17,568 bases of DNA from CAJBLF01 sp964494005 (lineage in GTDB: Bacteria; Patescibacteriota; Gracilibacteria; Absconditabacterales; Absconditicoccaceae). Shown here in pieces: positions 16,101-17,568 of the stretch. A program made the translations under genes and the position numbers. The DNA is taken from contig CAZBQE010000015.1 in NCBI GenBank assembly GCA_964494005.1, positions 1-17,568 of the forward strand, read 5' to 3'. How positions within the stretch are numbered: position 1 is the stretch's first letter; each line of letters starts with the position of its first letter. A model generated the notes under the pieces. That model was not told where the DNA came from and ran no database searches. It saw nothing but the letters and a program-made list of their open reading frames with translations.

Positions 16101-17412
16101 TCTTAGTATGACTGATTGTAAAAATGATGTTACATATGTGGTTTCTACTGGAGATGCTTTTAAATTCACTTATCCTGATTATAAAAAATATTTTATTTCT
16201 ATGGAGGTTGTCGATCAATATGCAAATATTTCAGATAAAAGATGGACGATTACTATGACTACGTGAGTAGCAAATGTTGGTGATTTCCATATTCTTTCTA
16301 TTCCTGCGGTATCTATAGTAAATGATACTATTGATTTCTATGTTGGTAAGAATCTTGATAATGCTATTCTTTTTTATATCGCTTATGACGATCCTCAGTC
16401 AAATTGTTATGTGGATACGGATATCGCTTTTGATAGTAACAATGATACTGTCAAAGAAAATGATAAGGATTTTTTGTGTAATGAATTATATCTCAAACAA
16501 TATGAACCAAAATATGAATCTGTTGTAGGAAGAATCTATTATACGAGAGCTGATGCTACTCAAGTCTCCAAAGATTTCACTGTTTCTTTCCTTGATTTTG
16601 ATGCGGAGCTTGATGCAGAGGTTAAATTGATTTATCATCAGATTAACCTATTTATCAATAGTTTAGGGGAAATTTCTGGAACAGGAGAAATGGCTGATTT
16701 TAGGACTTTATTGGTAGGATTGAGAGATGGTTTGATTGATAATGTAGATACATCATCCAATATTGTTGCCGTCAAGGATTATTATGAAACTCATACTATC
16801 ACGCTTACTGATGAACAAAAAATTATGTTGGAAAATATTTTCACTTCGCTCTCCAATAAAGCGGTCGCTGCTGCGTGATGAGGTAATACCTATGATCTTG
16901 CAAAAGCGGAAATTCTTTCTATATTGCCTACAAATCTTCGTGTAGATATAGAAGGATTGTTCAAGGAATTTGAATCTGTTGTGTCTGATACCACCCAAGA
17001 AGATGCTTCTCAAATAGACAAAAGAAAAGCTGTTTTGCAAGATATCATCAATGTTATCAGAAAAAATCTTGCTTCTGAAGGTAGTGAAGTCCAAGCAAAT
17101 CAAATTGATCCTTTGGATATGAAGGTTATTATTATGCCAAATATGTGCAAGATTCTTGCTTTTTATTCGATAGCAAGCGATGCTTGTCCAGATAATGATA
17201 TCAAAGTTGTACAATGAGCCGATGATATTCAGTCAGATAATGCTTCTTCTGGAGGAAGTCGATGGAAAATTATTTTGATTATTTTGTGAATACTTGTCAG
17301 TGTTTTTATTGTTCTTGTTATCGTTTTTGCTGTCAGAGCTAAAATGAATCAGCAAGAGGAGGATGAAATAATAGAAAATATAGAAGAAACTACTGATACG
17401 TCAACTAATTAG
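13150..17412 (+). CDS. Large PKD-repeat surface protein with C-terminal membrane anchor
   Basis: A 1420-residue protein under code 25. The N-terminal signal peptide is MKSLFSKTLSKFF, then LMLIALGAVLLVG, cleaved or anchoring near residue 30. PKD-like immunoglobulin-fold segments are seen at about 141-218 (PLTVTFDARSS, then YQVHLTV), 342-432 (YTWEIF, YTVKLTVED), 433-531, 533-617 (YQWDFADKD, SHTYTKAGVYKVVLKVYG) and 860-954 (YDFDGDGTWDL, THVYTE). Weaker copies are likely at 618-735 (FTHKFNELG). Residues about 1140-1360 look helical. A membrane helix at 1372-1397 (WKIILIILGILVSVFIVLVI) precedes an acidic tail. Twelve TGA codons start at 13207, 13765, 13984, 14596, 15931, 15973, 15985, 16264, 16876, 16879, 17215 and 17287. 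The likely role is adhesion or cell-surface contact (inference). It is divergent from the FKBP lipoprotein gene, and a terminator follows it. Confidence 0.9.
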
Positions 17413-17429
17413 TAATTATTTTCTTTATA

Positions 17430-17460
17430 AAAAAATCTTCCCTAGGGGAAGATTTTTTTT
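17430..17460 (+). terminator. Terminator of the PKD protein gene
   Basis: TCTTCCC (17436-17442) pairs with GGGAAGA (17446-17452), flanked by an A-run and a run of eight T. It lies 24 bases past the TAG stop. Confidence 0.85.
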
Positions 17461-17472
17461 ATTAAAAAGTAA

Positions 17473-17501
17473 TTATTGTTTTTCCTCTTTTTCGGCATAA
17501 T
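17473..17501 (+). promoter_or_regulatory. Candidate promoter of a short transcript
   Basis: TTATTG (17473-17478), a 17-base spacer, then CATAAT (17496-17501). The predicted start is near 17508, just upstream of a terminator-like hairpin. Confidence 0.4.
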
Positions 17502-17507
17502 AGAAGA

Positions 17508-17568
17508 AAATGTGTGGCTAAAATAGGGTGAAACAGTAGAAGAGAATTACTTTATCTACTGTTTTTTT
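17508..17568 (+). ncRNA. Possible small RNA or leader ending in a terminator
   Basis: A promoter-like element leads into about 60 bases that end in a 10-bp perfect stem (AAACAGTAGA at 17531-17540 with TCTACTGTTT at 17555-17564) followed by T to the window edge. It holds only a 3-codon ORF (ATG TGT GGC TAA at 17510). It could be a small RNA or an attenuated leader of a gene beyond the edge. Confidence 0.3.

Noticed and set aside
365..17412. UGA as selenocysteine or tryptophan
   Set aside because: Far too many UGA codons for selenocysteine. Family alignments from memory require Gly, for example in the SAM motif EIGPGKG. Trp is already encoded by TGG in the same genes.

Overview
The window comes from a bacterium that reads UGA as glycine (translation table 25), which points to the Gracilibacteria (BD1-5) / Absconditabacteria (SR1) branch of the Candidate Phyla Radiation. 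Read with the standard code, most long genes break into pieces, and each break is a TGA at a position where the protein family has glycine, for example the pyruvate phosphate dikinase stretch GMMDTVLNL-G-LND and the RsmA SAM motif EI-G-P-G-KG. Read with UGA = Gly, eight genes become intact and near family length; all gene ends are TAA or TAG. The sequence is AT-rich apart from a small GC-rich island at the left edge. The window cannot separate Gracilibacteria from Absconditabacteria.

Layout: 1-364, a non-coding leader with a GC-rich structured element. 365-2998 (+), pyruvate phosphate dikinase. 2999-5089, an accessory-looking stretch: heptamer repeats, terminators, a lipoprotein gene (-), a small unknown gene (+) and a roughly 450-bp array of seven imperfect palindromes. 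5090-8014 (+), a probable operon of rsmA, a small two-helix membrane protein and a polysaccharide-type flippase. 8011-9720 (-), a 569-residue S1-domain protein whose stop overlaps the flippase stop. 9868-10950 (+), tsaD. 10951-11243, non-coding with hairpins. 11244-12302 (-), a Bacteroidetes-type purM interrupted by a 100-N assembly gap. 12427-12957 (-), a SlyD-like FKBP lipoprotein. 13150-17412 (+), a 1420-residue surface protein with several PKD-like domains and a C-terminal membrane anchor. 17461-17568, a possible short RNA.

The gene content is a mix of translation housekeeping (rsmA for 16S rRNA dimethylation, tsaD for tRNA t6A), central metabolism (PPDK, PurM) and cell-surface functions (flippase, two lipoproteins, PKD protein).

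The most interesting observation is a set of tandem 7-base repeats (consensus ATTGAAA / ATTGAGA) lying in frame inside rsmA (two sites) and tsaD (three sites). Because 7 is not a multiple of 3, an array of three or more units encodes the same cyclic peptide (I-E-N-G-K-L-K) in all three forward frames, and each frame contains TGA. The repeat would close any gene under the standard code but is open in every forward frame under code 25. Recoding may therefore have let an intergenic repeat enter coding sequence. Other points are the palindrome array in front of rsmA, the lack of UGA in purM and one lipoprotein gene (suggesting recent acquisition), and genes that begin ATG-TGA with little or no leader.
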